Assembly (NCBI GenBank): GCA_964343705.1
Contig: CAYFJX010000019.1
Coordinates: 1 to 22,135 of the forward strand
Direction of reading: 5' to 3'
From: JAUSFM01 sp964343705
Lineage (GTDB): Archaea > Nanobdellota > Nanobdellia > Woesearchaeales > UBA12501
Length of the DNA: 22,135 nt
In this document: positions 7,825 through 15,116 of the stretch, piece by piece
Position numbering within the stretch: the first letter of the stretch is position 1
How the letters are laid out: each line of letters opens with the position of its first letter
Notes under the pieces: generated by a model
Databases searched by the model: none
What the model was told of the DNA's origin: nothing
Seen by the model: only the letters and a program-made list of their open reading frames with translations
Made by a program: the position numbers and the translations under genes

Positions 7825-7838
7825 GTATACTAGTATAC
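7825..7838. promoter_or_regulatory. Perfect 14-bp palindrome, probable TrmB-type operator
   Basis: GTATACTAGTATAC equals its own reverse complement. It abuts the upstream (BRE) side of the TrmB TATA box and lies in the promoter region of the divergent small genes. TrmB-family dimers bind palindromic sites of about this size, so autoregulation is a natural reading. Binding itself is inferred. Confidence 0.6.
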
Positions 7839-7853
7839 CACATAAGTTAATAT

Positions 7854-7955
7854 ATGCCCAAATATTACTATTACCAAGGAACAAATGTTCCCGACGACAA
7901 AAACAAAAAAAAGAGACAAAAAGAGGCGATGACAAATGACAGAGAGTATAGATGA
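7854..7955 (+). CDS. Possible 33-residue leader peptide or small protein
   Basis: An ATG at 7854 opens 33 codons, starting MPKYYYYQGTNVPDDKNKK and ending DREYR. It overlaps the start of the next gene at 7936 in another frame. The product would be rich in Tyr, Lys and charged residues. The palindrome at 7825-7838 sits 16-29 bases upstream, where its AT-rich core could serve as a TATA element. Without homologues, this may simply be the untranslated leader of the next gene. An inverted repeat GGAACA-AA-TGTTCC (7878-7891) lies inside it. Confidence 0.3.
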   Translation: MPKYYYYQGTNVPDDKNKKKRQKEAMTNDREYR

Positions 7956-8187
7956 CAAATTTAGTGTCTTAGTTGTAGAAGACACCTCAGAAGTAAAAGA
8001 TTCAATTAAGAGAGTAGCACAACATGTGGCGTTGTACGCTGGTGGAGAAGTATATGGGTGTGAAAGATCTTACAAGAAACCCTCCAACCTGGATTACCCA
8101 GGAGAATCAATAGATAGTCCGATGTTAGATGTGTTAATCCACGCTGTAAGAACTGAAAAAGCATATGCCTCTGAATTAGTGGCATAA
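7936..8187 (+). CDS. Small acidic protein, function unknown
   Basis: This 83-residue protein starts MTESIDDKFSVLVVEDTSEV and ends AVRTEKAYASELVA. It has no signal peptide, membrane segment or cysteine cluster, and I do not recognise a family. The beginning resembles the first strand of a response regulator (SVLVVEDTSE), but the protein is too short for a receiver domain and lacks the later phospho-acceptor and Lys motifs, so I do not call it one. A Shine-Dalgarno-like GAGGCGAT (7923-7930) stands just ahead of the ATG, which sets the start and implies a transcript with a leader. It diverges from the TrmB gene and shares the palindromic control region, so it may be a TrmB target. A T-run follows the stop. 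Confidence 0.62.
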   Translation: MTESIDDKFSVLVVEDTSEVKDSIKRVAQHVALYAGGEVYGCERSYKKPSNLDYPGESIDSPMLDVLIHAVRTEKAYASELVA

Positions 8188-8191
8188 TCTC

Positions 8192-8197
8192 TTTTTT
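8192..8197 (+). terminator. Oligo-T terminator-like tract
   Basis: Six consecutive T, in the context CTCTTTTTTCCC, begin five bases after the stop codon at 8187. Archaeal transcription commonly ends at such U-tracts without a hairpin. It separates the gene at 7936 from the next promoter. Confidence 0.45.
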
Positions 8198-8219
8198 CCC
8201 TTAAAAACTACCCCAAAGG

Positions 8220-8227
8220 CATAAAAA
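8220..8227 (+). promoter_or_regulatory. TATA-like box for the secreted beta-rich protein
   Basis: CATAAAAA is centred about 29 bases upstream of the ATG at 8253, slightly further than the other boxes in the window. Confidence 0.45.
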
Positions 8228-8252
8228 GGAGCAAGAAAAACCCACCATTACA

Positions 8253-8951
8253 ATGAACCTAATTAACACAGTACGAGACTGGCTTGGCCAAAGAAAAAAA
8301 GCAGCAGCATTAGCAGCTGCAGTAAGTACAGCAGTAGTTGCAATGCCTGAAGCCGAAGCAAAGCATCCTCAAGCTCGACTTGATAGCCTTGTAGGAATTA
8401 ATGGCATGGATCATGATTTTCTTGCTGTAGGAACATTTCCTTATGGTGGAAACCTAGTACTTCGTGATATAGTTCGTACTGATTATCCCACCAGGGGTTC
8501 TGATACTGTTATTGCAAACTTCTTACTTACCAGAATTGAAACACCCCAGTGGAAGGGTCTTAGACTGGGATTAGAACAACAGTATGGTCATGTTGCAACA
8601 GACCCAGGAAACGCATTCCATAAAATACATGGAGCAGTATTATACACTGGTCAAATCGGTCCAGTTGGGATATTTTCTGAAACAGCAGCCACCCCTGATG
8701 GAGCATGGGAACAAGTACTTTTTTTAGAAACTGGCAGTGGAAAAACTAAACTTAGCCTAGAGGGTGTTGCAACCATGCAAGGCGGAGAAACAGAACTACT
8801 TACTGGTTTTGCCCGAACTGGCTATCAAATCACAAAGGCATTCATGGTAGGTGCTGGACTAAATAGTGTTTCAGTTCGTGAAAAGGATGATTCTTACACA
8901 ACTCGATGGCTTCCAGGTGCGTATGTGCAGGTTGATGTAGATCAATTATAA
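8253..8951 (+). CDS. Secreted beta-strand-rich protein, function unknown
   Basis: This 232-residue protein has a clear Sec signal: a basic N-terminus (VRDWLGQRKK), an Ala/Val core, and a likely signal-peptidase site after AEA at residues 34-36. The mature part is made of alternating beta-type strands with short Gly/Asn turns, for example WKGLRLGLEQQYGHV, GPVGIFSETA, TKLSLEGVATMQGGETE and KAFMVGAGLNSVSVRE. That pattern resembles bacterial outer-membrane barrel or beta-sheet proteins more than typical archaeal secreted proteins. There is no lipobox, C-terminal anchor or peptidase motif. It converges with the VWA operon, with only seven bases between stop codons. No family is recognised. A soluble all-beta fold is the conservative reading; a barrel would be unexpected unless the cell has an outer membrane. 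Confidence 0.7.
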   Translation: MNLINTVRDWLGQRKKAAALAAAVSTAVVAMPEAEAKHPQARLDSLVGINGMDHDFLAVGTFPYGGNLVLRDIVRTDYPTRGSDTVIANFLLTRIETPQWKGLRLGLEQQYGHVATDPGNAFHKIHGAVLYTGQIGPVGIFSETAATPDGAWEQVLFLETGSGKTKLSLEGVATMQGGETELLTGFARTGYQITKAFMVGAGLNSVSVREKDDSYTTRWLPGAYVQVDVDQL

Positions 8952-8958
8952 CCACAAA

Positions 8959-11439
8959 TCACCGATTCTCTCTAACTTTTCTCACAAGTATTTCAAAGAA
9001 GAATAGTAGTATTGCTGCCATGAAGAATGGCCAACGGAGTGACTTTTCTGTTGTTTCTTTTCGCTTACTCGTACTGATTGCCTTATCAATCATGCCTTCA
9101 ATATCATTCTTTTCAAACAATTCCCCACCTGTCATGGAAACAAGTTCTTTCAGTTCACTGTTAATACCTACTTGTTCGTATTCTGTTTGGTAACTGACAC
9201 CAATGTAATTGCCTAGCACTTCAAAGAATCCTGTTTGTGTTGGCAAAAAGTATGAGCTAAAGGTGTCTTCATCAATTTTTTCAAACTGGAACTCTCCTGA
9301 TCGTGGAATCTTGTCAGATTTTAGAATAATCTCTGTGTTTTCTCCAAGTCGTGCATCTTCTGTAAATACCCCAAAACCACGTGTCTTGCTTGGGTCACCA
9401 ATTGCCCAATTAAGAATCTTGGTGAATATTTTTGAGTTTTGCGCACTCAGGAATGCTGCACCCCACTTTGTCCCATCATCAGTTGACAAAGCAGCCACAC
9501 GGCCAAGACCAAACCGCCATACAGAAAGTAACGGGTCACCAGCACTAGTAGTGATCAACAAAGTTGCACTTGACTTGGGAACAACCTGGTTAAACCCACT
9601 TACTTCACCAGACAGTCTCACATCTTTTGTAATAAAGTGATTCTCATTCAACATAGTTATTGTTTTTCCTTTTTTCTCTTCAGGGTCACCAAATAGAATT
9701 TTTAGGTGCTGTGCTTGTGTTGGTTGGAAGTAAATTCCTTTTCCAACTGTAGCTGCTTGCTGCATGAATTCTTCGTTTGTATCTCCACCTACACCAACAG
9801 CGTATGTTTTGATACCTCCTTGTTGGGCAAGTTGCATCCGTTCAAGCGCTCCAGTAGGATTAGTAGTTACACCATCTGAGATTAAAATTATGTTATTGCT
9901 GCCTTGCATGTTTACCAGCATTCGTTCTGCTTCAAGAATACCTGCAAGTACATTGGTACCTCCCCCATCTTTGAGTGAGGAGATCATTTGAATAAGTTCT
10001 TCTTGTTTGTCTTGCAAAGGTGTTGTTGGTGAAATAACAAAGCCCTGTGAGTTAAAGGCAACAATCCCTACACGATCTTTAGGGTTAATGTCTTCAAGTA
10101 GTTTCACTGCAAGTGCTTTTTCAACATCAACCTTGCTGTCCCCACCACTACCAAAACTTCCACCAGTACTTCCTGAAATGTCAATAACCAGAATAATATT
10201 TGCTCGGTCATCTGGTTTTTTGTCAGCCTTGCCACTTTTCACTGGCAAAAGTAATTCAAAGACTGAGTCTTTGTAATCTCCATAGTCAAACCCATTTTCA
10301 CCACCTATAACAAAGAGACCGCCACCTTCAGTGAGGTAATCAGTTAGCTTATCAGTAGTTTCAGAGCTAAATGATTTTGCAGAGACATCATCAATAATAA
10401 CTGCAGCGTACGGATCAAGCTTGCCAATTGTGTCACTCACAGTAACATCATAGAGTTGTTGGAGCTTTTCTGCAATGGGCACACTACGTTTTGCAACGAG
10501 CAATATTTTTGGTTTTGGAAGAACATGTACTGTTTTGTAAAACTGGTTGTTCTGTGCAAAGTAATCTGCATTTTCATCAATAAGTAATCGTGCAGTTAAC
10601 TTGTGTGGTCCTTGTGTTAATTTTTTAGTAAAAGGAAATGTTCCTGATCCAGAACCAGTTGTATCCACAACAGTAGTACCATCAATATCAACAACAAGCG
10701 TGTAGGGTGCCTTTACCCCTACTGATGTTACCTCTGCTTGTATGGTGACATCACTGCCGACAATTGCAGCACTTGGCCCAGTGAGCACAACACTTGTGTC
10801 CATACGTTCAGGCTTAAGGTCAAGTGCATTGATAGTTGTGTTGAGTTTTGATGCCAACAACAGCACGTCGCCTAGCTCACGACCATAGTTTGCAGTACCA
10901 TCAGAAACCAGAATAACACTATCATCCCCTCGTAATGCTCCAAGAAGACCATCACCCACAGCTGAACGTGTTCCTGAAGCGATTTCCATACTGGAAGTGG
11001 GAACTTGTTTTTCTAGTTGTAACTTTAGATCACGTGCAAGCTTTTTTTCAGTATCAAAAAGGTCAAATGATTGTGATGAATCAGAAAGAATCATGATAGA
11101 TGGTTCTCCCTCAACTACCCTTTCACTAAAAGTATAAGGTGATGCAAGAGCAATAAACAGTAACAGCAGGATAAACATTCGTGTAAACATAACAAACACG
11201 CGGATACCCCACATTTGCTTTTTGTATTTCTTTTTTTCTTCTTTGTTAGGAAACCGAACAAAGTTCCAGTAAATAATAACAATAAAAATAGCCATTGCAA
11301 GGAACGACCATATGATCAAGCTGGGATACTTAACAGGAATCTTTTTTATGTAATGCTCAAGGATGTATTGTGCACTAGCCCCCATATCAACATTGGCGAG
11401 ATTTGCTTTAACTGCCTGCATGGTTTCATCAAGTGCCAC
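8959..11439 (-). CDS. Large membrane VWA protein with amidotransferase-like domain (BatA/YfbK-type partner)
   Basis: This 826-residue protein has two membrane helices near the N-terminus (about 41-57 and 83-100) and one at the C-terminus (about 803-818). Residues 110-210 look like a degenerate VWA domain (LSDSSQS and VSDG). An Ig-like stretch follows, then a region at about 310-400 resembling a glutamine-amidotransferase fold (YAAVIIDDVS, YLTEGGGLFVIGGENGFD). A full VWA domain covers about 413-585 with the metal site DISGS (Asp420, Ser422, Ser424), the GGGTN loop and ISDG (Asp522). It probably presents its VWA domains outside the membrane to bind protein partners. It starts with GTG at 11439, sharing one base with the stop of the upstream BatA-like gene (TAGTG), with GGGGTGAC just ahead as a ribosome site. 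The two are therefore translationally coupled and probably form a complex. Confidence 0.87.
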   Translation of the reverse strand: MALDETMQAVKANLANVDMGASAQYILEHYIKKIPVKYPSLIIWSFLAMAIFIVIIYWNFVRFPNKEEKKKYKKQMWGIRVFVMFTRMFILLLLFIALASPYTFSERVVEGEPSIMILSDSSQSFDLFDTEKKLARDLKLQLEKQVPTSSMEIASGTRSAVGDGLLGALRGDDSVILVSDGTANYGRELGDVLLLASKLNTTINALDLKPERMDTSVVLTGPSAAIVGSDVTIQAEVTSVGVKAPYTLVVDIDGTTVVDTTGSGSGTFPFTKKLTQGPHKLTARLLIDENADYFAQNNQFYKTVHVLPKPKILLVAKRSVPIAEKLQQLYDVTVSDTIGKLDPYAAVIIDDVSAKSFSSETTDKLTDYLTEGGGLFVIGGENGFDYGDYKDSVFELLLPVKSGKADKKPDDRANIILVIDISGSTGGSFGSGGDSKVDVEKALAVKLLEDINPKDRVGIVAFNSQGFVISPTTPLQDKQEELIQMISSLKDGGGTNVLAGILEAERMLVNMQGSNNIILISDGVTTNPTGALERMQLAQQGGIKTYAVGVGGDTNEEFMQQAATVGKGIYFQPTQAQHLKILFGDPEEKKGKTITMLNENHFITKDVRLSGEVSGFNQVVPKSSATLLITTSAGDPLLSVWRFGLGRVAALSTDDGTKWGAAFLSAQNSKIFTKILNWAIGDPSKTRGFGVFTEDARLGENTEIILKSDKIPRSGEFQFEKIDEDTFSSYFLPTQTGFFEVLGNYIGVSYQTEYEQVGINSELKELVSMTGGELFEKNDIEGMIDKAISTSKRKETTEKSLRWPFFMAAILLFFFEILVRKVRENR

Positions 11440-13307
11440 TAGAAGTCACCCCTAAATTTCGAGTAGATCAATTCACCCACAATAAGTACGAGCGCTGCAA
11501 TAAGCAGATAGATTTCAAGGTTTACCTTCCGTTCCTTAATTACCTCTTTGGGTTCATAAGTTTCTGCTTGTGTAGTTTGGAGAGAGATATCTGCAAATAC
11601 ATCTGATTCTTTTTCATCAACAGTATTTGCTGCGTGACGCATGCCATTGATACCATAAACTCCTGCATTGTCAAGCACAAGTTTTGACGTGGTCACTGTG
11701 TTGTGAGGGGTTATAACTGGAATCTCACGATCAAAGGCAAAGACTTTGCCTGTTTTATGATTGAAATTTGAAAGACTTTCAATACCGAGCATAAAGTGAA
11801 TAACATTATTCCAAAAAATAGGATATGACGGTGCGTTCTTGAAATCATTTGTTAAATCGTCAATACCATAATACATGATTTTACCACTGCTGCCACCTGC
11901 AGTTTGATCTGCTTTGATAACAATAACAGGACTACCACTTGTTTGAGCAGTTGCCAAAACAATAGTGCTGTTTGCAACTTCAGCTTTGTAGTGAGCTTTA
12001 ACAGATCCAAAAGAAACATCTTTGGTAAACTGATTTTCAACTGCTACATGAAGGGGTGACTCTCCAAGCACTTGATCTATCTCCAACGGCAAAAGGTCAC
12101 CTAGTTTAAGATTCTTAATACTTTCTTGATACGTTACAATAAGAGAATTACCATTTGCCACATGTTTTTCTAGTTGATCAATTGTGCCTGAAAGCATCTT
12201 TTCAGGCTCAACATCATTAATGATTACTACATCAAACTTGCCAGCTTCAATGTCAGGAATAACAGGAGGTTCACTTGTTGATACTTCTATCCCTCCTGAT
12301 GCTTCAAGCGCTGTCTTTAGAAATTTGTTTGGCTTATTGCTCAGCATGAGCACTTTTGTTGTTGTCTTTTTTGGATTGTTAATAAAAAGATAATCATCTG
12401 CTTTGAGCACGTCGTCTTCAACCCCTGTAATGTGCGCAATGGTAACTCCCCCTTGTGTTGGAATAGTAACAGTCTCCACTGAGTGAGGCAATAATCTTTT
12501 TGAAACCGGTTGAAGTGTGGTGTTTTCATTTTTCAATTCAATTTTAATAGTTTGTTCAGAATCAAAATAGTTTTTTACATAGAATGTGGTGTCGCGATTG
12601 CGCACTTCTAAATCAACAAAGCCAACATTACCACCTTCTACCCCTCCTTTTCCAACATTAATAAAATCAACAACAATCCCTTTAGACTCAAGCATTGTTT
12701 TGATAACTTCAGGGTCAGCTCCTTCTGTCCACATAAAGTCACTCACCACAATAACCCTCCCATCCACAGTAGTTGCTGACCCGCCAAGCAAGTCATTAGC
12801 AAGGATCATTGCGTCACCAAGGTTAGTGCTTGTTTCTTTTGGTTGTAGTCGTGTAAGAATTTCTCGTGCTTTTGCTTCGCTCCCTCCTTCAAGAACAATA
12901 AGAGGTACACTTTCTGCAAGAATAAGTGTAGTGGATCCACGAACATAGTCCTTTGCCCTGTCAACTGCCTCAACAAAACGTGTTGAAGAACCTTGCTTTG
13001 TTTGCATTGATGCAGAAACATCAAGCACAATTACTGTATTTTCAGAGGTTGAATCATATTTCATGTCAATAAGTGGTGAGGTTGCTGCAAAAGCAAGGAG
13101 TGCAATGATAAGAAATTGCAGAAAGAAAAGCAAGTTGGTATTAAGTTTTTTGAAGAAAGTACTTTTCTGCCTGGTGCCTTTTTGCTTCATAAGAAACATA
13201 AGACTGGGAATTTTTACATCAACTGCTTTTGGTTTTATCATGTACACTAAGATAAGCGCAACTAGGCCTGTAAACGCGTAAAATCCAATGAGATTATCAA
13301 ACTGCAT
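11439..13307 (-). CDS. BatA-like membrane VWA protein (aerotolerance-regulator N-terminal type)
   Basis: This 622-residue protein starts MQFDNLIGFYAFTGLVALIL. It has the N-terminal two-helix BatA-type domain (helices about 5-23 and 57-77, with the basic stretch KQKGTRQKSTFFKKL between). A VWA domain follows from about 92, with an intact metal site DVSAS (Asp96, Ser98, Ser100) and VVSDF near 190. A beta-rich region and an amidotransferase-like stretch (KFDVVIINDVEPE, HVANGNSLIVTY) come next, and a final membrane helix (IYLLIAALVLIVGELIY) lies near the end. Bat proteins are linked in bacteria to MoxR ATPases and envelope stress; the archaeal role is unknown. An SD-like GAGGA stands just ahead of the start and a TATA-like box 45-54 bases upstream. 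The gene leads a two-gene operon with the 826-residue VWA protein. Confidence 0.87.
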   Translation of the reverse strand: MQFDNLIGFYAFTGLVALILVYMIKPKAVDVKIPSLMFLMKQKGTRQKSTFFKKLNTNLLFFLQFLIIALLAFAATSPLIDMKYDSTSENTVIVLDVSASMQTKQGSSTRFVEAVDRAKDYVRGSTTLILAESVPLIVLEGGSEAKAREILTRLQPKETSTNLGDAMILANDLLGGSATTVDGRVIVVSDFMWTEGADPEVIKTMLESKGIVVDFINVGKGGVEGGNVGFVDLEVRNRDTTFYVKNYFDSEQTIKIELKNENTTLQPVSKRLLPHSVETVTIPTQGGVTIAHITGVEDDVLKADDYLFINNPKKTTTKVLMLSNKPNKFLKTALEASGGIEVSTSEPPVIPDIEAGKFDVVIINDVEPEKMLSGTIDQLEKHVANGNSLIVTYQESIKNLKLGDLLPLEIDQVLGESPLHVAVENQFTKDVSFGSVKAHYKAEVANSTIVLATAQTSGSPVIVIKADQTAGGSSGKIMYYGIDDLTNDFKNAPSYPIFWNNVIHFMLGIESLSNFNHKTGKVFAFDREIPVITPHNTVTTSKLVLDNAGVYGINGMRHAANTVDEKESDVFADISLQTTQAETYEPKEVIKERKVNLEIYLLIAALVLIVGELIYSKFRGDF

Positions 13308-13351
13308 ATAGTCCTCTTTTTCTCTTAATGATTGTAAAAGTAAGGATTTAC

Positions 13352-13361
13352 GTTTTTAAAG
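13352..13361 (-). promoter_or_regulatory. TATA-like box for the VWA operon
   Basis: The minus strand reads CTTTAAAAAC. With the usual spacing, transcription would start near 13330, leaving a leader of about 20 bases that carries the GAGGA ribosome site (13312-13316). This operon would therefore be leadered, unlike most neighbours. Confidence 0.45.
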
Positions 13362-13378
13362 TTTGTCATACCACAACA

Positions 13379-13387
13379 TTTAAAAAA
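13379..13387 (+). promoter_or_regulatory. TATA-like box for the DUF5652-type gene
   Basis: TTTAAAAAA is centred 26 bases upstream of the ATG at 13409. It supports that start over the upstream in-frame ATG at 13328. Confidence 0.58.
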
Positions 13388-13408
13388 TGGCAAAACAACC
13401 ATTTCTTT

Positions 13409-13669
13409 ATGTATGATATGTTTAACTTTTGGATGCCTTGGGGGCCATTTATGATGTTTTGGTTTATTGTACTGGCACTCTGGTCAGTATTCTGGAAAGG
13501 TATGGCTCTGTGGCGGGCAGCTCGACATCGACAACTCAACTGGTTTATTGTCTTGCTTGTAGTGAACACTGCTGGACTTCTTGAAATAGCGTATATACTA
13601 TGGTTCCAAAAAGGACATCGTGAAATGCGAAGAGCACGACGCAGGAAAAAGAGACAAAGAAGACGTTAA
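13409..13669 (+). CDS. Small membrane protein of the DUF5652 type
   Basis: This 86-residue protein from ATG 13409 starts MYDMFNFWMPWGPFMMFWF. It has two hydrophobic segments with the pattern WSVFWKGMALWRAARHRQLN between them and WFIVLLVVNTAGLLEIAYIL in the second, followed by a very basic tail (RRARRRKKRQRRR). The WKG-x-ALW-x-AA and WF-x-LL-x-VNT-x-GxLEI pattern is one I know from DUF5652, a family of short two-helix proteins in archaea and candidate phyla with no known function. A longer reading from 13328 would add 27 residues that are not membrane-like and would place the promoter inside the gene. It diverges from the VWA operon and converges with the methyltransferase gene, seven bases away. 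Confidence 0.75.
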   Translation: MYDMFNFWMPWGPFMMFWFIVLALWSVFWKGMALWRAARHRQLNWFIVLLVVNTAGLLEIAYILWFQKGHREMRRARRRKKRQRRR

Positions 13670-13676
13670 AACTAGA

Positions 13677-14198
13677 TTAAAGCTTGACACTACAACTCAA
13701 TCCATTGTGGATATCAACTATTTCTGTTGTAAGACGATCATCTGCAAGTAGTTGTTCTTTAAAATCAGCGCACTTTTCTAAGTTGATATCATCAAAGATT
13801 ATAACACCACCTGGTTTGGTGAGGCGAATACAGTCATCAAGAATGTTGGCATAAAGCTCTTTGCGAAAGTCAACAAAAATAACATCATAGCCTGGTTCTA
13901 GTTTTTTGACTTCCTCAACACCATTTCCAGAAATAATCATGGATTTAACACCAAAAGCAAGAAAGTTTGCGCGTGCTTCTTCTATGTTTGGCTTGCTTAA
14001 TTCTATGCAAGTAAGTTCAGCACCTTCATGCGCAAGAATAATCCCGCTGTACCCAACTGCCATACCAATCTCAAGTACACGCTTGGGTTTTAGCTGAGTG
14101 ATCTTTGCAGCAAGCCAGGCTCCTCTGTCTGCGCCAAGGCAGGGAATGTTGCGTTCTTTGCAAGATTGTTCTAATTTTGCAAGGTCATCAGTGATCAT
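13677..14198 (-). CDS. SAM-dependent O-methyltransferase (class I, COMT-like)
   Basis: This 173-residue protein starts MITDDLAKLEQSCKERNI. The SAM-binding motif I is VLEIGMAVGYSG (about residues 41-52), followed by the acidic Glu66 in CIELS. A metal/acceptor-side Asp occurs in VIFVDFRK (Asp110), and IFDDIN (about 135-139) follows. This arrangement fits O-methyltransferases of the catechol-OMT type (family 3), which transfer a methyl group from SAM to a hydroxyl with help from Mg2+. The acceptor is unknown, and the protein is short because it lacks N-terminal helices found in larger members. The reading frame stays open upstream to 14435, but that stretch is antisense to the PAC2 gene; the TATA-like box 27 bases ahead of 14198 settles the start. 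Confidence 0.85.
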   Translation of the reverse strand: MITDDLAKLEQSCKERNIPCLGADRGAWLAAKITQLKPKRVLEIGMAVGYSGIILAHEGAELTCIELSKPNIEEARANFLAFGVKSMIISGNGVEEVKKLEPGYDVIFVDFRKELYANILDDCIRLTKPGGVIIFDDINLEKCADFKEQLLADDRLTTEIVDIHNGLSCSVKL

Positions 14199-14220
14199 AC
14201 AATGAGAATGACTGAGCAAG

Positions 14221-14229
14221 TTTATAAAA
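14221..14229 (-). promoter_or_regulatory. TATA-like box for the O-methyltransferase gene
   Basis: The minus strand reads TTTTATAAA, centred 27 bases upstream of the ATG at 14198, giving a leaderless transcript. Confidence 0.62.
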
Positions 14230-14261
14230 TTGACCCAAGCTAAAGCCAGGGTAATGACAAC

Positions 14262-14270
14262 CTTTAAAAA
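14262..14270 (+). promoter_or_regulatory. TATA-like box for the PAC2-family gene
   Basis: CTTTAAAAA is centred 27 bases upstream of the ATG at 14293. It favours that start over the upstream in-frame ATGs, and pairs with the divergent box at 14221-14229. Confidence 0.6.
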
Positions 14271-14292
14271 AAGAAAAACACACAACCAGGGT

Positions 14293-15075
14293 ATGGTATG
14301 GAAAGTTAGAAAACTCATCAAAAAACTGCCTGACATGAAAAATTCTATTATGATAGAAGGCCTACCTGGAATTGGCAATGTAGGCAAAGTAGCTGTTGAT
14401 TTCATGATAGAAGAACTTAAAGCAAAAAAAATCATGGAACTGAGTTCACACTCTCTCCCTCACACAGTATTTGTTAAAGAAGATAATCTTGTTGAACTGC
14501 CAACTATTGAAATTTACCATACTAAGGTTAACAAGGGGAAAAAGCAACGTGATGTTCTTTTCCTTGCAGGTGACATTCAACCCACAAATGAAGTTTCATC
14601 ATATGAGTTTTCTGAAACAGTTCTAGATCTTATGAAAGATATGAAATGTCATGAGATCATTACCATTGGCGGCATTGGCCTGCAAGATGAACCAAAAAAG
14701 CCACGTTTGTTGTGCACTGGCACAAGCAAGAAGTATATTAAAGACTTTGTGAGTGGTACTAAAATTTCTCCAAAACTGTATGGTGTTGTTGGCCCGATTA
14801 TTGGTGCAACAGGCTTGCTTATTGGGCTTGCTAAAGAAAGGAAAATTGAAGGCATTTGTTTGTTAGCAGAAACATTTGCCCACCCACTATACCTTGGAGT
14901 AAAAGGCAGCCAAGAAGTTCTTAAAGTTCTTGAAAAAAAGCTTGAACTGAAGTTAAATCTAAAATCACTCAGTGAAGAAATTCAAAAAGTAGAAAAAGAA
15001 ATTATGAAACGCACTGAGCAGCTCAGTCAAATGATGAAGAAAGGACAACAGACTGAGACTAGTTACATTGGGTGA
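14293..15075 (+). CDS. PAC2-family protein (archaeal proteasome-assembly-chaperone type, PbaB-like)
   Basis: This 260-residue protein starts MVWKVRKLIKKLPDMKNSIM. The family hallmark SIMIEGLPGIGNVGKVAVDF stands near the N-terminus. It is followed by the LPHTVFV region, VLFLAGDIQPTNEVSSYEF, an IITIGGIGL strand, and VVGPIIGATGLLIGLAKERKI with LLAETFAHPLYLGVK. The C-terminal 50 residues form a long charged helix. PAC2 (COG2047-type) proteins include PbaB of archaea, which helps proteasome assembly. The last residues are TSYIG, so the Tyr is third from the end rather than next to last as in a canonical HbYX proteasome-docking motif. Direct proteasome binding is therefore not assured. Its stop lies immediately before the left inverted repeat of the four-helix-bundle cassette. 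Confidence 0.87.
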   Translation: MVWKVRKLIKKLPDMKNSIMIEGLPGIGNVGKVAVDFMIEELKAKKIMELSSHSLPHTVFVKEDNLVELPTIEIYHTKVNKGKKQRDVLFLAGDIQPTNEVSSYEFSETVLDLMKDMKCHEIITIGGIGLQDEPKKPRLLCTGTSKKYIKDFVSGTKISPKLYGVVGPIIGATGLLIGLAKERKIEGICLLAETFAHPLYLGVKGSQEVLKVLEKKLELKLNLKSLSEEIQKVEKEIMKRTEQLSQMMKKGQQTETSYIG

Positions 15076-15078
15076 AAC

Positions 15079-15108
15079 GGTGTTCAGTTTGCGCTATTCG
15101 GCTTTCGG
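15079..15108. repeat. Left 30-nt inverted repeat of the four-helix-bundle/SemiSWEET cassette
   Basis: This GC-rich stretch contains GGTGTTC, CTATTCGG and CTTTCGG. It begins four bases after the PAC2 stop codon. Compared with the reverse complement of 15761-15790 over the same 30-base length without gaps, 21 positions match, including the first seven and the last five. Confidence 0.65.
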
Positions 15109-15116
15109 TAATAATT

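Noticed and set aside
7936..8187. Response-regulator receiver domain suggested by SVLVVEDTSE
   Set aside because: The protein is only 83 residues and lacks the phospho-acceptor Asp strand and the conserved Lys.
13677..14435. A 252-residue reading of the methyltransferase from an ATG at 14435
   Set aside because: The extra 79 residues are antisense to the start of the PAC2 gene and would place the TATA-like box at 14221-14229 inside the gene; the family begins at the Met at 14198.
15072..15116. GTG start of the four-helix-bundle gene overlapping the PAC2 stop
   Set aside because: It would translate the inverted repeat as coding sequence; the conserved family N-terminus begins at 15117.
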